Source: Pohlia nutans (taxonomy: Eukaryota > Streptophyta > Bryopsida > Bryales > Mniaceae). From it: 64,000 bases of DNA. Made by a program: the position numbers and the translations under genes. Positions 35,001 to 46,900 of this stretch are shown here, piece by piece. Below the pieces are notes generated by a model. The model was not told where the DNA came from. It searched no databases and saw only the letters and a list, made by a program, of their open reading frames with translations. The stretch is taken from the NCBI GenBank assembly GCA_022496805.1, contig CM040088.1:28836452-28900451 (forward strand), read 5' to 3'. Within the stretch, counting starts at the first letter, position 1; every line of letters begins with the position of its first letter.

Positions 35001-35344
35001 GTCACTCTCCCTACTTGACGGACATTACAACAATTTATTTGATATTAATGGCACGTTTAATTATCTATGCAGTTCCTTGCAACATATGAATGACCATGAA
35101 TACTGGACTGTGATGTTGTGAACTTGTGATCTTGTGACTCAATATTTGTTGAACAAGTCATTGTCACTCTCTCCCATCAATGCCTGCCCCATTCAGCCTT
35201 TGAGTGTTATCTTTCATTCATTTGGAGGACCGTCAATCCGTCAGATCCTTGAATGCGTACATTCAGGCTCAAAACATCACTTTATAAATTATAATTTATT
35301 TTTTTATACATTCTATATGCCACGACAAACCGATATCATTTCAC
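32091..35344. other. Spacer without recognised genes
   Basis: About 3.2 kb with many short frames on both strands, none with similarity I recognise. A TACCGTACCTTAGG segment at 34541-34554 resembles a TA-flanked element end but has no partner. Confidence 0.4.
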
Positions 35345-35895
35345 TTAACCCTAAGTGTGTAAAGAGCCCAATATGGTCAAACTTGGTCCTTTTTCAGTCA
35401 AATGTTGATATTCATTTAATTCCTAGTATCAAATAAAAATGGTCCCAATTAAGAATGTGTGGAGGTTATCTACTTCTTTCTAGCCCAATTTACTATTCTT
35501 AATTTTTTTTTAAATCGCACTTTTTATAGCATTTTGAAACTCAAGCCCCTAAAATTCCAATATACACTACATAAAAAGTTTTTCTATCGGATTTCTTTTA
35601 AAGTAAGCTCAAAAAGCATGTCCCTACAACTTGTTGTTCATCACTTTTATTTACATTTTTCCTAAAATGTTCATACTATTTTCAGCTTTTTGTATTTACT
35701 ATGATTTTTACAAGAAAAAAGCTTTGAAAAATCTAATGAAATTCATTTTTATTTACATAATTATGAAAAAAATAAAGGTAGTTTTTTTAACAATAACCTA
35801 TTTGAGAAAAATATCATTAAAATACAATATATTTAAAATTGTGAAATTTGATGAGGTTTAACTGGGTAAATGTAGTGTGGACGTTTAGGGGTTAA
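35345..35895. mobile_element. piggyBac-type MITE, copy T
   Basis: TTAA 35345-35348 with CCCTAAGTGTG, and ACGTTTAGGGG with TTAA 35892-35895; 551 bp. The interior is not clearly assignable to another family here. Confidence 0.75.
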
Positions 35896-37138
35896 TTGAT
35901 TTAGGGTGAACCATAAATTACACGTAGAGCTAAAGATATAAGTTATTCGAGCAAATAAACTATAATTCATCCAATTATTGGCATAACATTTGAACATTGT
36001 TTGCCCGTCTTTGCACTTGCGAATTCTCAAAACCAGACACTAATGGAGTTTTCACACTAATCACCAAGATTTGGGAGTCAGGACAATTCACCCTAATCAC
36101 CAAGATTTGGGAGTCAGGACAATTCACCCTAATCACCAAGATTTGGGAGTCAGGACAATTCATCCTATTGATCATGGTTTGTGATGACGAAAACAAATTC
36201 CAATGCAATTTATTAAATTCCCATCACCTTCAATACCCTAAAATGGAAAGAAAGCATGCAAAATGAACTTAGTACTTTGTCAATGTGTTTTTTACAACGA
36301 GATAAGTAGTAAAGAACATTATAGATTGATAAAAATTATTTAATGAAGTGAAAGATTAAAATTATTACTAAGATTTCATTTTTTGCAATAAAACCCATAT
36401 TTGGCAATGAAATCGCATTCCATCTCTGAAATTTTAATTGCAATTTAGTAACAAAATACTAAAATTGCATTTGGTGGTCCAATTAGTTATTTTACAAGCT
36501 AATGATTTTCCCCTCAAATCTTAAGACGAAAAACTCTAAAAGATTCTCTAACCACGAAATATAAGTGACTATAAAACATTATTCAAATCAAAACATGTAA
36601 GATATCATATCAAGATTTCATTTATTTGAAGCCTTCGGCGATCTAATTATTTGAGGCAAATTTAAAATGAATTCAAAATGACCTCATTTATCTTTCAATT
36701 AGATAATTTAGAAAGCCATAACTATGGTCTTTGGTTACTAATGCAAAGGCACCTAACACTAATAGAAAAGGCATGGGGCTAAACCACATCTGCATTAAAT
36801 TGGGTTTTTTTTCCTCCCTTGCCTCTTTCTTTACCCAATTGTCAGACTAAAAATCTGTCCGCTATAAATGTATTGCACATGGATGATGAGACTCAATGTA
36901 TGCGTGTGCTTACAGAGTTCCCATTGTTGTTTTCCTACAAGAAGTGTTGAACCCTAGGACGGGCACGCGCATGCATCCTTTTATAAATAATTTTTTTAAT
37001 TCATGTCGGCCATCATTTCATGGGTATAATTTAATATATGCTCTCGTCACTTGTGAGAAGTAAATTAAAGACCTTGACTCTTTGCTTACAAACCCAAGTT
37101 CAAATCCAACCACTCCATTGCAGGGTTGTATAGCCATT
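35896..37138. other. AT-rich spacer, no gene seen
   Basis: Apart from the 36-bp tandem repeat at 36051-36158 nothing is recognised. CACTAATAGAAAAGGC at about 36758 resembles a CACTA end without a partner. Confidence 0.4.
36051..36158. repeat. 36-bp tandem repeat, three copies
   Basis: Three units at 36051-36086, 36087-36122 and 36123-36158; core CTAATCACCAAGATTTGGGA. Units are identical except for one base in the first; a partial fourth follows. The multiple of three keeps a small frame open, but this is not evidence for a protein. Confidence 0.92.
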
Positions 37139-37140
37139 TA

Positions 37141-38742
37141 CAGTGACTTCAAGAAATGAGTCTTTGAGGGTATTTGATTTAGAAAAGTAACAACGTAGAG
37201 AGTATGAAGAATCAAAGCAATAAATTTTGAACATGAAAGTTTGAGAGCATGAAGTAATTGACAACCTCAAGAAAATTGAAAAGAAATTGCCACTAGATTA
37301 AAAAAATACATAGTGCCAAAGTTGACTATGTACATAGACTCATTTTTTGAGGTGTTATAGAAAGAGTGGTCAAAATCTTGTCCACTTTCCACGAGCAGCC
37401 AAAACAGCTGCAATTCGATCTGGCATGCTAGCATACAATCTCTCACACTGCTCTGTAGTGATCGTCTTATATGTCTCCTCCACACGCTCCCATAATTGCA
37501 AAAGACCTACAGGAGGAGTTGGATAGGAATTCAAACGATGTTTGAGAATTGCCCAAACATGTTCTATGGGATTTAGGTCTGGGGATTGAGCTGGCCACTC
37601 TAAAACAATGAATGGCTGCTCTAAGAACCATTTCTGAACAATCTTTGCCTTATGTATAGGAGCATTATCATGCTGGAAAATGACGTTACCGAGGTTCAAG
37701 TATCCTAATCTCTCTAAACTCAAGTACAAATCTCCATGCAAGATTGTAATATAGTCCTTCGCATTTATACGCCCGTCCACCCTTTGTAAATCACCTACAC
37801 CTCTTGCTGTCATACAACTCCATAGCATCAAAGACCCTCCACCATGCTTCAATGTTTGCTTCACCGCACGATCAGGGAAGATTTTTTGGTCATTGACCCA
37901 GCACCAAGTCCTCCCATCCGCATTGAAACGATTTATCTTCGTTTCATCACTAAATACAACTCTCTTCCAATCCTCTACTGTCCACTCTTCATGGAATCTT
38001 GCAAATCGTAGCCTCTCTCGTACATTTTTCTTTGACAAACAAGGCTTAGGAATCTTCTCACAGGCACTCAATCCAGCATCTCTCAAAGCAGACCGCAAAG
38101 TGTTATCACAGAAACCCACTTCTCTACCCTCTCTCAACACTTTTGCTGCATGTACTGCCGTTTCTAGCCCTCCAACCGTGACCAAACGCAATGCACGTCG
38201 TATCTCTGAAGCGCTAAGAATCTTTGGAACACCTCGTTTTCGCAATTCTAAGTCACTACAATGTTTCTTCCTCACTCTATTCACCGTACTTTGTGAGAAA
38301 CCCAATGACTTCGCAACCACTCTTGTACTCTTGCCTTTCATCAAAAGAGCAACAATATCTCTCACTTTGTCTCCTGAAATTGGCTTCATCATGCCAATTC
38401 TAATTCCTATTCTCCACAGTATGTTCTACAAGAGGGAAGAGAAGAGAAAGCACAAAAAAATTCATCAAAAAACACAAATTTCTCTATGTTCTACACTCAA
38501 ATGTTGCCATGTGAAGTTGCTCCACAAGCCACCTCAAAAAATGAGTCTATAAGGGTACATGCACATTTGTGATCTTAACTCACAATGTAGATATTATTTA
38601 GGCAAAGCGCCATGTGGCATGTGTTAAGAGTTCATGAGTCACAATATATTTTTTTGCTCGGCTTTATCTGCCTTAATGTTTCCCGGCTAGCCCCCATCAA
38701 TGCTCCTTGATAGGGGCATTGACTCATTTCTTGAAGTCACTG
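37141..38742 (-). mobile_element. Complete Tc1-type DNA transposon, 1602 bp
   Basis: Perfect 22-bp terminal inverted repeats (starting CAGTGACTTCAAGAAATGAG) at 37141-37162 and 38721-38742, flanked by TA target duplications (37139-37140 and 38743-38744). A second, inner inverted repeat of 21 bp (CACCTCAAAAAATGAGTCTA, minus strand at 37334-37354 and plus strand at 38530-38550) resembles the outer ends and brackets the gene. The single gene is an intact transposase on the minus strand. Identical termini and an open frame indicate recent activity. Confidence 0.93.
37370..38392 (-). CDS. Tc1-type transposase (DD34E), intact
   Basis: The enzyme cuts and pastes the element at TA sites. The protein has 340 residues, typical for Tc1. 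The N-terminal bipartite DNA-binding region starts with a helix-turn-helix at about 5-45 (KSTRVVAKSLGFSQSTVNRV) and a second helical segment at about 60-110. The catalytic domain shows all three acidic residues: Asp149 in VFSDETK, Asp242 in FQHDNAP and Glu277 in LNPIEHVW, with 34 residues between the last two, the canonical Tc1 spacing. HGGGSLMLW (183-191) and WPAQSPDLNP (266-275) are further family signatures. No internal stop. Plant genomes usually carry mariner-like DD39D elements; DD34E Tc1 types are known mainly from animals and fungi, so horizontal acquisition, for instance from a fungus, is a reasonable inference. Confidence 0.95.
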   Translation of the reverse strand: MMKPISGDKVRDIVALLMKGKSTRVVAKSLGFSQSTVNRVRKKHCSDLELRKRGVPKILSASEIRRALRLVTVGGLETAVHAAKVLREGREVGFCDNTLRSALRDAGLSACEKIPKPCLSKKNVRERLRFARFHEEWTVEDWKRVVFSDETKINRFNADGRTWCWVNDQKIFPDRAVKQTLKHGGGSLMLWSCMTARGVGDLQRVDGRINAKDYITILHGDLYLSLERLGYLNLGNVIFQHDNAPIHKAKIVQKWFLEQPFIVLEWPAQSPDLNPIEHVWAILKHRLNSYPTPPVGLLQLWERVEETYKTITTEQCERLYASMPDRIAAVLAARGKWTRF

Positions 38743-38744
38743 TA

Positions 38745-39010
38745 TGTTAAGACTTTGGCGCTTTTAGAAATAATCTTGTATTTTTTTCTTAAGTATATGA
38801 GGACTTGATGGTTTTGGAGAATGCTTGCCAACTTGTTGGATGAATCAAATCACAAGGACAAATTTTCTGTTTGTTAGTTTAGTAGTGAAAAAGGTGGGGG
38901 AGGGATGAGGCTAGTTGAAAGAAGATATGATTTAACTTAGGCTGTAAAAAAGAGGTACATAAGCACTAAGAAATAGTGCTACAACATGGTCCCTAAGGCC
39001 CATATTGGCA
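38745..39010. other. Spacer, no gene seen
   Basis: AT-rich flank between the Tc1 element and the next TTAA element. Confidence 0.4.
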
Positions 39011-39398
39011 TTAACCCTTAAACGTCAAGAGGGCCTGAATGGGGCAGCCCGGAAGGAATCTAAATTTTTTTGGGGAAAAAATAAAAAATACAAAAATACA
39101 AAAAATAAAAAATGGCAAAAACGGCTCTGCAGTGCACTGCTGGCTAGCACTGTAGCACTGCGGCACTGCTGAACTTCAACTGCCCCAACCTCAAAACTTG
39201 TTCAATTTGATAACTTTGATTGCTTACCAACGATTCCACAATCTCTCAAATGAGGCGAAAATTTGGAATCTAGATCGCTTTTTCAGTAGCTTTCCAACGC
39301 AATAAGTCTCGCTTGATTTGGTTGAGAAATGAAACTTTTTTCTCCAATTATTCCTTTATACCAAGCCCATGGGGCTTGCTTTGACGTTTAAGGGTTAA
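39011..39398. mobile_element. piggyBac-type MITE, short copy U
   Basis: TTAA 39011-39014 with CCCTTAAACGTCAA, and TTGACGTTTAAGGG with TTAA 39395-39398. The 14-bp terminal repeat is perfect. At 388 bp it is GC-richer inside than the other copies. Confidence 0.83.
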
Positions 39399-40346
39399 GC
39401 TAGTGCCAATATGTGGTCCTTAAACACCATGCTCTGGCACTACAAATATTCCTTAGCGTCCAAAGACCACCCTTTGTACCAGTGCAAGATTTTAATAATT
39501 TAAGGTACAAACTACAAACGAAGTGAAATGAACCTCTTACCTTAGTCCATGTCAACCTGGAAAAAACAAACAACTTGAAAAGCTGATATACTTTTTATAT
39601 TGAGCATGTGTTGAACTGGTCCCTATATTCTTACATTAGATGTCATAAATTATCACTTTAGATGTCATATATTAACACTTTGGATGTCCCCTGTTTTTCA
39701 TAAAGTTCAGTTCTTTACCATTTTCAATGGTTCACTCTTTTGCTCTCATGAAAAATAAAATATTCAAAACATGTGATTCTTGAGGTACGGCTACTGTGGA
39801 CTTCCAACTCTCTACCGTCATTCTTTAGGTAAAGAATTACATGGCATGTCTAATATTCCAAAATCTTATACGACGATTCTCGTGCAACGCCGATTCTTAT
39901 TCCTAGGTACAGTTTACAAGGGCTAATGAACCTTATGTCGTTCATTTTAGTTTATACTGTCGCAATGGGCAATGGGATCATGGGGCTAGGATTCTTGAAT
40001 TCACAAAGAAATGAAAATCTATAGCAAAGAAATTTGATAATCATACTTTATTTTTTTCAGAATTCTACTTAAAAGTCACTTTGCTCTCAAAAACTAAGGG
40101 CATGCTTCCATGCAAGGATCGGTTGGTGAAAGCCACTAGAAGACAAGAATTCAATTCTAAAGAACCCCCAACGATCCACCGGTGTCTACAATAATTGAAA
40201 CCATACTCATGGGTTCACCCATTTCGGTGGTGCATCGGTGGCTTCTAGCTTTCTAGGCCCCCCCACCAATTCATGAAATGATGCTCTATGTCTAAGTCTA
40301 AACCAATCATCTACAAATATGCTAAACTACACCATTTACGTTTACA
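39399..40346. other. Spacer, no gene seen
   Basis: About 39700-39835 is related, inverted, to about 31970-32090. No coding frame recognised. Confidence 0.4.
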
Positions 40347-40348
40347 TA

Positions 40349-40624
40349 CCGTACCAGGAAGGCAGGGTCGGCAGAAAATAATTCCCCAAAAAAATGCCGA
40401 AAAAATTAATAAATTTATCAAGTATTTTGTCGAAATCAACAAAAATGAAGTCAACAAAAATTGTAGACAAAAAACAAAAGAAAACGTTTAGCCGCTAGTA
40501 AAATTCAATGTTAGTTATTAATAGCCGAATTTTTAATAATTGTTTTTGAAAGTGCCGACCTCCACTTTTTGAACTTTTATTAATTATTCGACACAAAAGT
40601 GCCGACCCTGCCTTCCTGGTACGG
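40349..40624. mobile_element. 276-bp TA-flanked MITE, copy 2
   Basis: Same 25-bp perfect terminal repeats as copy 1 (10905-11180), flanked by TA at 40347-40348 and 40625-40626, inverted relative to copy 1. Only about four base differences over the whole length, so both copies moved recently or were mobilised from the same source. Confidence 0.87.
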
Positions 40625-40626
40625 TA

Positions 40627-43300
40627 GTGTAAGCTATACCTCATGCTTTGAAATATAAAGCACATGTGGGATTACATATACATGAAGAATCGATCGAGTA
40701 AGCCATGATGTTAGTAGTTAGTTAATGTGATGTATAGCGCGGTCAACAATGTAAACTCAGACACAATAGGCGAACGGAATAAGCAAACAATCGTTTTATT
40801 ACAAAACAAAAAAATGTTCCTATGTGCTTTCTATTTTGGAACACAAGGAGTATGAAATAACTAGATGTTTGATTAGAAAATCCCACACTAATTATACTTA
40901 GAAACTAAAATAATATGGTTTTCTTCAATAGATGCAATCTCAAATACTTTCATTAAATATTTATAAACTCGCAAGTATCTAATTTTATTTAGTATGCAAA
41001 ATCGTGTAAATTTTTGAAGTATTTTAAATAATACAGGTTTTCAATTAAAGTAGCCCACGTTAATATAGGTGTTTTGAAATGAAGTAAATTGCTCACGATA
41101 ATATGAGCCATACTATGTAGAACAAACGGTGTACCCGTTACATATATACAACAAGATGTATCAGTAATCTAACCTCCGATTGAACTAGAAATAATGTTCA
41201 TTTGGTTGGAATAAGAAACATGCAAACAAACACCACTTAGGGCGCTTTCACATGAATGTGGTGGCATTGAGTTGGTTTTAGTATCATTGGCCAACGTCAA
41301 AAGAAGCGTACCTCACAGTCTCTTTTGCCACAATATGGCATGATCTGTTCGTAATTGAGGTGGACAGGTTTTGAGAAGTTTGAGTTTTTGCGTTGCTTGG
41401 AAGCAACTTTGTTACATGGTAGCGTTGCATTTAGGTTTCTTAATGAAAAAGAAACCTACATGTGCCTTCAATTATTTTTGGACAGTAACCTTTCGCTACC
41501 CACGTCATGTGTACGTGTCATGACTTATCATGTGAAAGGGCCCTTACAGTGGTCATGACTCACGACCTCCTTCCATCATATCCTCAATGCAAAATGTAAT
41601 TGTGCACAGTGTTTGAACTATAGAGGTATGATCTATGAGAACTTCCTTCTTCGTGTCCCAACACAAATTGCATCTCAAACAATAAAATCAAGGACACAAC
41701 ATGGAAGTTTTCTCATTAGAAAAGAACTTTGGTTCATTGTGCCCGCTAAGGGACTACATATGTGATGGTCAAAGTAATCACATTAGCCACCGAAGTGCAA
41801 AAAATATGTGTTTATAAATTTACAATGAGATTGAACCACCATGGTGGGAAGCCTAGAACATAAAATAATACATGGGTCGTTAAAATCTTTGCATTGCATT
41901 CCAAGTGTGGCCTTTGTTGTTGGGGTGTAAATAGTGAATGCAATAAGTTGCATTTGCGGTCAAATAGCTTAACATTTTGGTGTCCCTGAAACTAACACAA
42001 TATAGGACCTTAATAATTAATAGGCATTGTGACTACATTAAAGATGCTCTAAGCACCACTTTTGCTACAAAAGAATCATAAAACAAGTACTATTTAGCAA
42101 CCTTTCACAATTCAATCAATCATAATCTAAAGGGAACTTTCCATGTTTGTGTTTAGGTTCATTATAATTTAACCCTAAACGTCCTAAGGACTCCCTAGAT
42201 ATACTATTATATACTTTTTCATATAATTGTTTGATGTATTTAAATATGTTGTATACTCAAATAGAGTCATACATTTAAAACACAACACCACTTTATTTAT
42301 TCAATTAAAAAAAATAAAGGATGAACATTTAAAAAATCCATAATGTAACAATAGATAATGTCAACTGCAATTGTAAACCCCTGTTGTAAACCCTCTATCA
42401 AACAAACAATTGAGTTAATTTTTTTAATCGAGTTTACATACTTAGCATTATGTGTAGACATAATTAAGTTGAGTTTTTTTATAAAATTATTATGAGTTCT
42501 AGAACTCACTTAAATAAGAGACTAAGCTATAACTAGCCTTGAATTATCAATCTTCTTTAAAGCCTAATTCATTGAATGTTACGCCAAAAGTGACATTCAA
42601 ACTCAACTTATAGAAGGGCCTACAATTATGAAGTGAGTTCTACAAATAATTGAATTCGATCGGATTAAATCATAGTTGAGTTTTGTTTCCGATTCAATTC
42701 ATTTATGCATAGCTCGATTAGGAAATCTGAACCAAAAGATTGACCCTAGGGGCCCATTTTACGACTTGATTGTTTGCGCAGTTCACGTCAGTATCCCCTA
42801 AAAGAGTAGTATAGGGAACGGAAATCTAAATCTAGAGGAAATATTCATTTTAAATTGACAAGTTTTTGGAGAGAAAATGAGCACTTTTGCAATTTTTTTT
42901 CCTTCCCATCTCTACATCAAATGATTCAATACTTTGCACAAAAATCTTGATGCATCAAGTGACTAGACAGTCCTACCATACAAATATAAATAAAATTTGT
43001 ATTTTCAACATACATGGATAAATTTCATCCAATTTATAAAACTATTCATCCGAAAATATTCATCATCCACCCTTTGGATGCCGGTTCTCTTGTGAGTTAA
43101 ATCAAAGTTCTTCTAAATTCCTAGATATTGCAAGTGACTTGTGAATCAAAAGAATGGCTACAGAAGGGTTCCATAGTCCACTTGGACAAAGGACAGGAAA
43201 ACACCCAAGAAACTGGCGTCCGCTTGGGCAGTCCCAAATTTCACAAGGTGTAGATTATCGATGGTCAGTATCAAACAATTCATAGATATTGGACAACCGT
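40627..43300. other. Spacer without recognised genes
   Basis: AT-rich. ACTCCTTGTGTTCCAAAATAG (minus strand, about 40829-40852) resembles the Stowaway-like end at 59953, and TTAACCCTAAACGTCC at 42169-42184 is a lone left terminus of the TTAA type. No coding frame recognised. Confidence 0.4.
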
Positions 43301-43850
43301 AGAATCACAAATTGGTAGATTTTAAAAAACGCGCCTTCAGTTTTTCGAGGAGAGGAGACTCGCAAAGTTGCAACGGGCGCCCGTGCCCGGATCCCGAGAA
43401 TGGCGCGTCTGGGCGCCGTTCAGGGGTCTGTGCAAGCGTCCTCCGGATGGTGCGAACTTCACCCCCCATTCTACGGGCGCACGGCTTGGCCTGCACTTCT
43501 TGTTGCCTCGCAGCGAAGCTCGGCGATCACTTTGTGGCATCGGTCGATGCAATATTCAGACCCCAGAGACGCGATTTCGGGAAGGTTAGCTTCGGGATTC
43601 CTTTGAGACCGCGTTGAACATCTCCGAGTGAGCAGTGGAAGTCACGCAGTGTTGATTTCCGACTTTGGGTTCGGTTGTATGCGAGGTTCTTGAGAGGTTA
43701 GGTTTGGTTTGTGCTACTTAAGTTTGTTGGAGAGGAAGAAGAGTCGTAAGGGGAGATGAGCCTGAGGTGCGGAAGTGGAGGAAGAAAGAGCTTCGGGTGA
43801 AGAGTGGTTGAGTTCACTCCTGTGAGGGGGACGAAGTAGACCGAGATATA
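43301..43850 (+). promoter_or_regulatory. GC-rich promoter / 5' leader of the RR-TZF gene
   Basis: GC content rises sharply at about 43320 and stays high into the coding region. Overlapping short frames on both strands (43312-43617 and others) have no similarity and reflect base composition. I could not place a TATA box with confidence, so the transcription start is unknown. Confidence 0.45.
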
Positions 43851-45794
43851 ATGTTGGCAGTGTTGCAAAGGCAGCAGGAGCGGCAGTTCTTTGGAGGGGA
43901 GTCGTTGTTTATGAGTGGGGGGGCAGGATTATCGTCCACATTAGAAGGGGGAGGGTCGTCGTCGTCGTTGTATGAGTCGATGGTGGATTACGTGCCGACT
44001 TCTCAGCAGCACGTGCAACAGTCTGCACCTCAGCATGCAATGCGGCGGTTGAACTCCTTCTCTCCCGCGGGGATGAAGGATGCCGAGGCTGCCCTCAATG
44101 GCTCCTCACCTCAAGTGTACCAGCGCAGCCACAGTTTTGGCGGCGGGGGCGGGAACGCCAGTTTGCACTCCTTCGGCAACTTCTTCGGCAGCCCCCCGAG
44201 CTCGCCTGTATCGAAGTCGGACTTGTCGGGATTGTCGATGCTCGACGACGACTGTCTAATTGAAGCGGCGTCCGGGAAAGGGGGTTTCTTCGATGAGGCA
44301 GGAAAGGGTGCAGGCAGGCCGGATCTGCGCGGCCTCACTCTGCCTCCTGGGTCGCCTCTCGGAGGTGCTGGATCCTCAATGGGTTCACCGACATTTTCCG
44401 AGGCCCTCTTTAACAAGTATCTGCCTTCGAACAATGAAGACGAAGAGGCCTGGCCTGCGGTGGACATGTACGGGTGCGATCAGTTCCGGATGTTCGAATT
44501 CAAGGTGCGTCGCTGCATGAGAGGGAGGAGCCACGATTGGACGGAGTGCCCATTTGCACATCCAGGTGAGAAGGCCCGTCGACGCGATCCTCGTCGATTC
44601 CATTACTCGGGCACTGCCTGTCCTGACTTCCGAAAAGGGAGCTGTCGACGGGGCGATGCTTGCGAGTTTGCCCACGGGGTTTTTGAGTGCTGGTTGCACC
44701 CTGCGCGGTACCGTACGCAGCCGTGCAAGGATGGTCGCAACTGCCGGCGTCGCGTGTGCTTCTTTGCTCACACGCCCGAGCAGCTGCGGTTGCTCCCGAA
44801 TGCGGCCAACGCGGCCACCACGGCCGCTCGTAGCGGTGGCTCCTACGATGGTTCGCCCCGAGCTGCCGCTGCGACCAGTTTCGACGGAGCTTTTGCCTAC
44901 GAAGCGTTGTCATCTTACGACGGCTCATCGCTGGGGAACGTGGGCTCCCCGCTGAGTCACTTTTCTGGCTACTCAAGTGCAGCGCACTCGGGCGCGGGAT
45001 GCGTCCCATCGCAGACGTCATCGCCCAGGTCGACTCTTGTCGGGCACGCCCATTACGCACCGCCCCTGTCTCCGCCTCTCTCTCCTACGGGGTCTCCTCC
45101 GCTGTCTCCGTCATCGCCCGATGAATGGACGAATGCCGGAACGTTTGCCAGCTTGTCCATGTCGGGTGGCCAATCGGCCATGTCTCAGGCGATGTCTCTG
45201 CAGGCGACCCTCCAGCAAGCGGCACAAGCCCGGTCGCTCAACGCGCACGGCCAGACATCTCCAGTGCCTGCGCATCGTCGGCATTTGGACCGGCTGAACT
45301 CGATGCCGACGTTGTCCATTCCGAGTTCCAACGATCATCGCAGCATGCACAGTGGACACTCGGGCATGCATCCAGGCTCGGCACCTTCATCGCCTTCCGG
45401 AGCGCCACAGAAGTCAATGATGGAGCTGATTGCCAGTATCCAGCAGTTGGAAGTTCGTGGGTCACCTCCTGCATCTGCAGCTCAGTGGCTCCAGCAGCAA
45501 TACACAACTGGGCCATCTCCTCTGCGTCGATGCTCCCAGAGCGTCCCCGGCACGCCCACCAAAGTATCAGGGCGGTGGGAGCAGAAGGAGCGGTGGGAGG
45601 TGGACGAGAACGATGACGGTGAGCCCACTGTGCAGCGTGTGGAGTCCGGGCGGGACCTGCGGGCCAAAATCTATGGCCGATTGAGCCGAAATTCATTGAA
45701 CGATGTTGGGCCGGGCGTTGGAGATTCTCCAGATCTCGACTGGGTTAACGATCTCGTCAAGGAGGAGCCGGATCACCAATCGGCTGCATGGTAA
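43851..45794 (+). CDS. RR-TZF zinc-finger protein (tandem CCCH), no ankyrin repeats
   Basis: Plant RR-TZF proteins bind RNA, localise to P-bodies and stress granules, and act in hormone and stress responses. The frame gives 647 residues without introns. Residues 203-256 form the arginine-rich region, with EFKVRRC and [20 protein letters not shown] as hallmarks. The two fingers follow: C-X7-C-X5-C-X3-H starting at Cys257 and C-X5-C-X4-C-X3-H starting at Cys292, ending at His307. The Ser/Pro/Gln-rich C-terminal half includes [13 protein letters not shown] and [17 protein letters not shown] and ends [14 protein letters not shown] (about 627-640), the tail typical of the long ankyrin-containing subgroup (Arabidopsis TZF7-11). 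Yet the first 200 residues are Ser/Gly/Gln-rich and show no ankyrin repeats. An upstream exon cannot be excluded, but the ATG lies in a plausible leader. Codon use is GC-rich, like the sHSP genes. Confidence 0.93.
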   Translation: MLAVLQRQQERQFFGGESLFMSGGAGLSSTLEGGGSSSSLYESMVDYVPTSQQHVQQSAPQHAMRRLNSFSPAGMKDAEAALNGSSPQVYQRSHSFGGGGGNASLHSFGNFFGSPPSSPVSKSDLSGLSMLDDDCLIEAASGKGGFFDEAGKGAGRPDLRGLTLPPGSPLGGAGSSMGSPTFSEALFNKYLPSNNEDEEAWPAVDMYGCDQFRMFEFKVRRCMRGRSHDWTECPFAHPGEKARRRDPRRFHYSGTACPDFRKGSCRRGDACEFAHGVFECWLHPARYRTQPCKDGRNCRRRVCFFAHTPEQLRLLPNAANAATTAARSGGSYDGSPRAAAATSFDGAFAYEALSSYDGSSLGNVGSPLSHFSGYSSAAHSGAGCVPSQTSSPRSTLVGHAHYAPPLSPPLSPTGSPPLSPSSPDEWTNAGTFASLSMSGGQSAMSQAMSLQATLQQAAQARSLNAHGQTSPVPAHRRHLDRLNSMPTLSIPSSNDHRSMHSGHSGMHPGSAPSSPSGAPQKSMMELIASIQQLEVRGSPPASAAQWLQQQYTTGPSPLRRCSQSVPGTPTKVSGRWEQKERWEVDENDDGEPTVQRVESGRDLRAKIYGRLSRNSLNDVGPGVGDSPDLDWVNDLVKEEPDHQSAAW

Positions 45795-46900
45795 AGGGAG
45801 AAGCGACGCTAGTGGAATCACTCACTTTATTTTGTTTTTTTGTGTACAGCAGTTGCTGTTGCAGTTGGTTTTGTGACGAGCCATTACTGCCTGTATCTGC
45901 GTAACTGATGTGTTACGTTTTTCGGCTGAGGGTTGAAGCGGAGTTCGAGAGGGGGAAATCTCTCTTCGATTAGGGATTGTGCTATTTCATTATATGAAAT
46001 TGGGGAGAGTACAGGAGAGTTAAGGGGAGCTGATATGGCCAAGTAGCCTGGCTATGAAGTAATGTTGCCTGTATGCAGGCGCTCTGGAAGAGCAGGTGGT
46101 GTCTTTGCTCCATCAGACACTGTGATCGCAATTGAGAAGGGAGGATGAACCGTAGCGCGATCCCTCACGGTCAGTGTGGAATGTTGCTGGTCGCCCTTGG
46201 CTTTGGAGGAATTGGTAGTAGAGATTTGGGGGTTGGGTAACCTGGGATTGTTGAGTACGGTAGGGTTGATCTGCAAGTAGATGGTAAATGACCATCTGAG
46301 CCGAGCGCACAGTAAAACAATCAGCATGATATATACATATTTCGACATATTGGAGTGCGCACTGCAGAGGAGCAGGCAGTGTGGAAGTAGGAATTACGGT
46401 AGCTAGTGACAATTATTATTCTGCTCGGTTTTGGCCGCCCCAAAAGGACTGGGAGAAGACACGAGACGGGGCCTTACTCATTTTTTGGATTTTTCACTTA
46501 ATTTGTGATTGTAGCTAGCCAGGCTTTTGTTGATTTATCAAAAGCAGGATTGTAGTGGTAGAGTCGGAGGAGCATGCATGTGGATACTTTTGTGTACATG
46601 CCAACAGACGGGATTATGACGTTATGAAACCTCGAGGTCTTCAACCAACGTAGACCTTACTCACAGAAGGAGAGTCTAGTCATATGACTGATCGACCTAT
46701 CTCAATTTGAACAGACAATGTGTCGATCTATTGCCTAGGATTAAAAACTGTATATTCATTCATGATGTCATGATGACGATGGCTTCTGTAATATATGTTT
46801 CTCTGCCCTGCACATTTTGCGCTACTTGTTCTTTCGCATCCACATAATTCTGCTCTGTCGTCGTTTTGTCATTTGTATCAAGCTTACTTTTACCTCTGCG
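45795..46900 (+). other. Probable 3' UTR and downstream flank of RR-TZF gene
   Basis: Moderate GC with T-rich stretches and no similarity to the repeats of the window, consistent with a 3' UTR grading into flank. Minus-strand frames at 46052-46412 are not recognised. Confidence 0.4.

Noticed and set aside
35997..36266. ORF with a 12-residue repeat
   Set aside because: Direct product of a 36-bp tandem repeat that happens to be a multiple of three; no flanking coding signal.
36758..36840. CACTA-like end CACTAATAGAAAAGG
   Set aside because: No matching right end or 3-bp target duplication found.
43312..43617. Possible upstream exon or ORF before the RR-TZF gene
   Set aside because: No ankyrin repeat or other domain in any frame; competing frames on both strands. 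Treated as promoter or leader.
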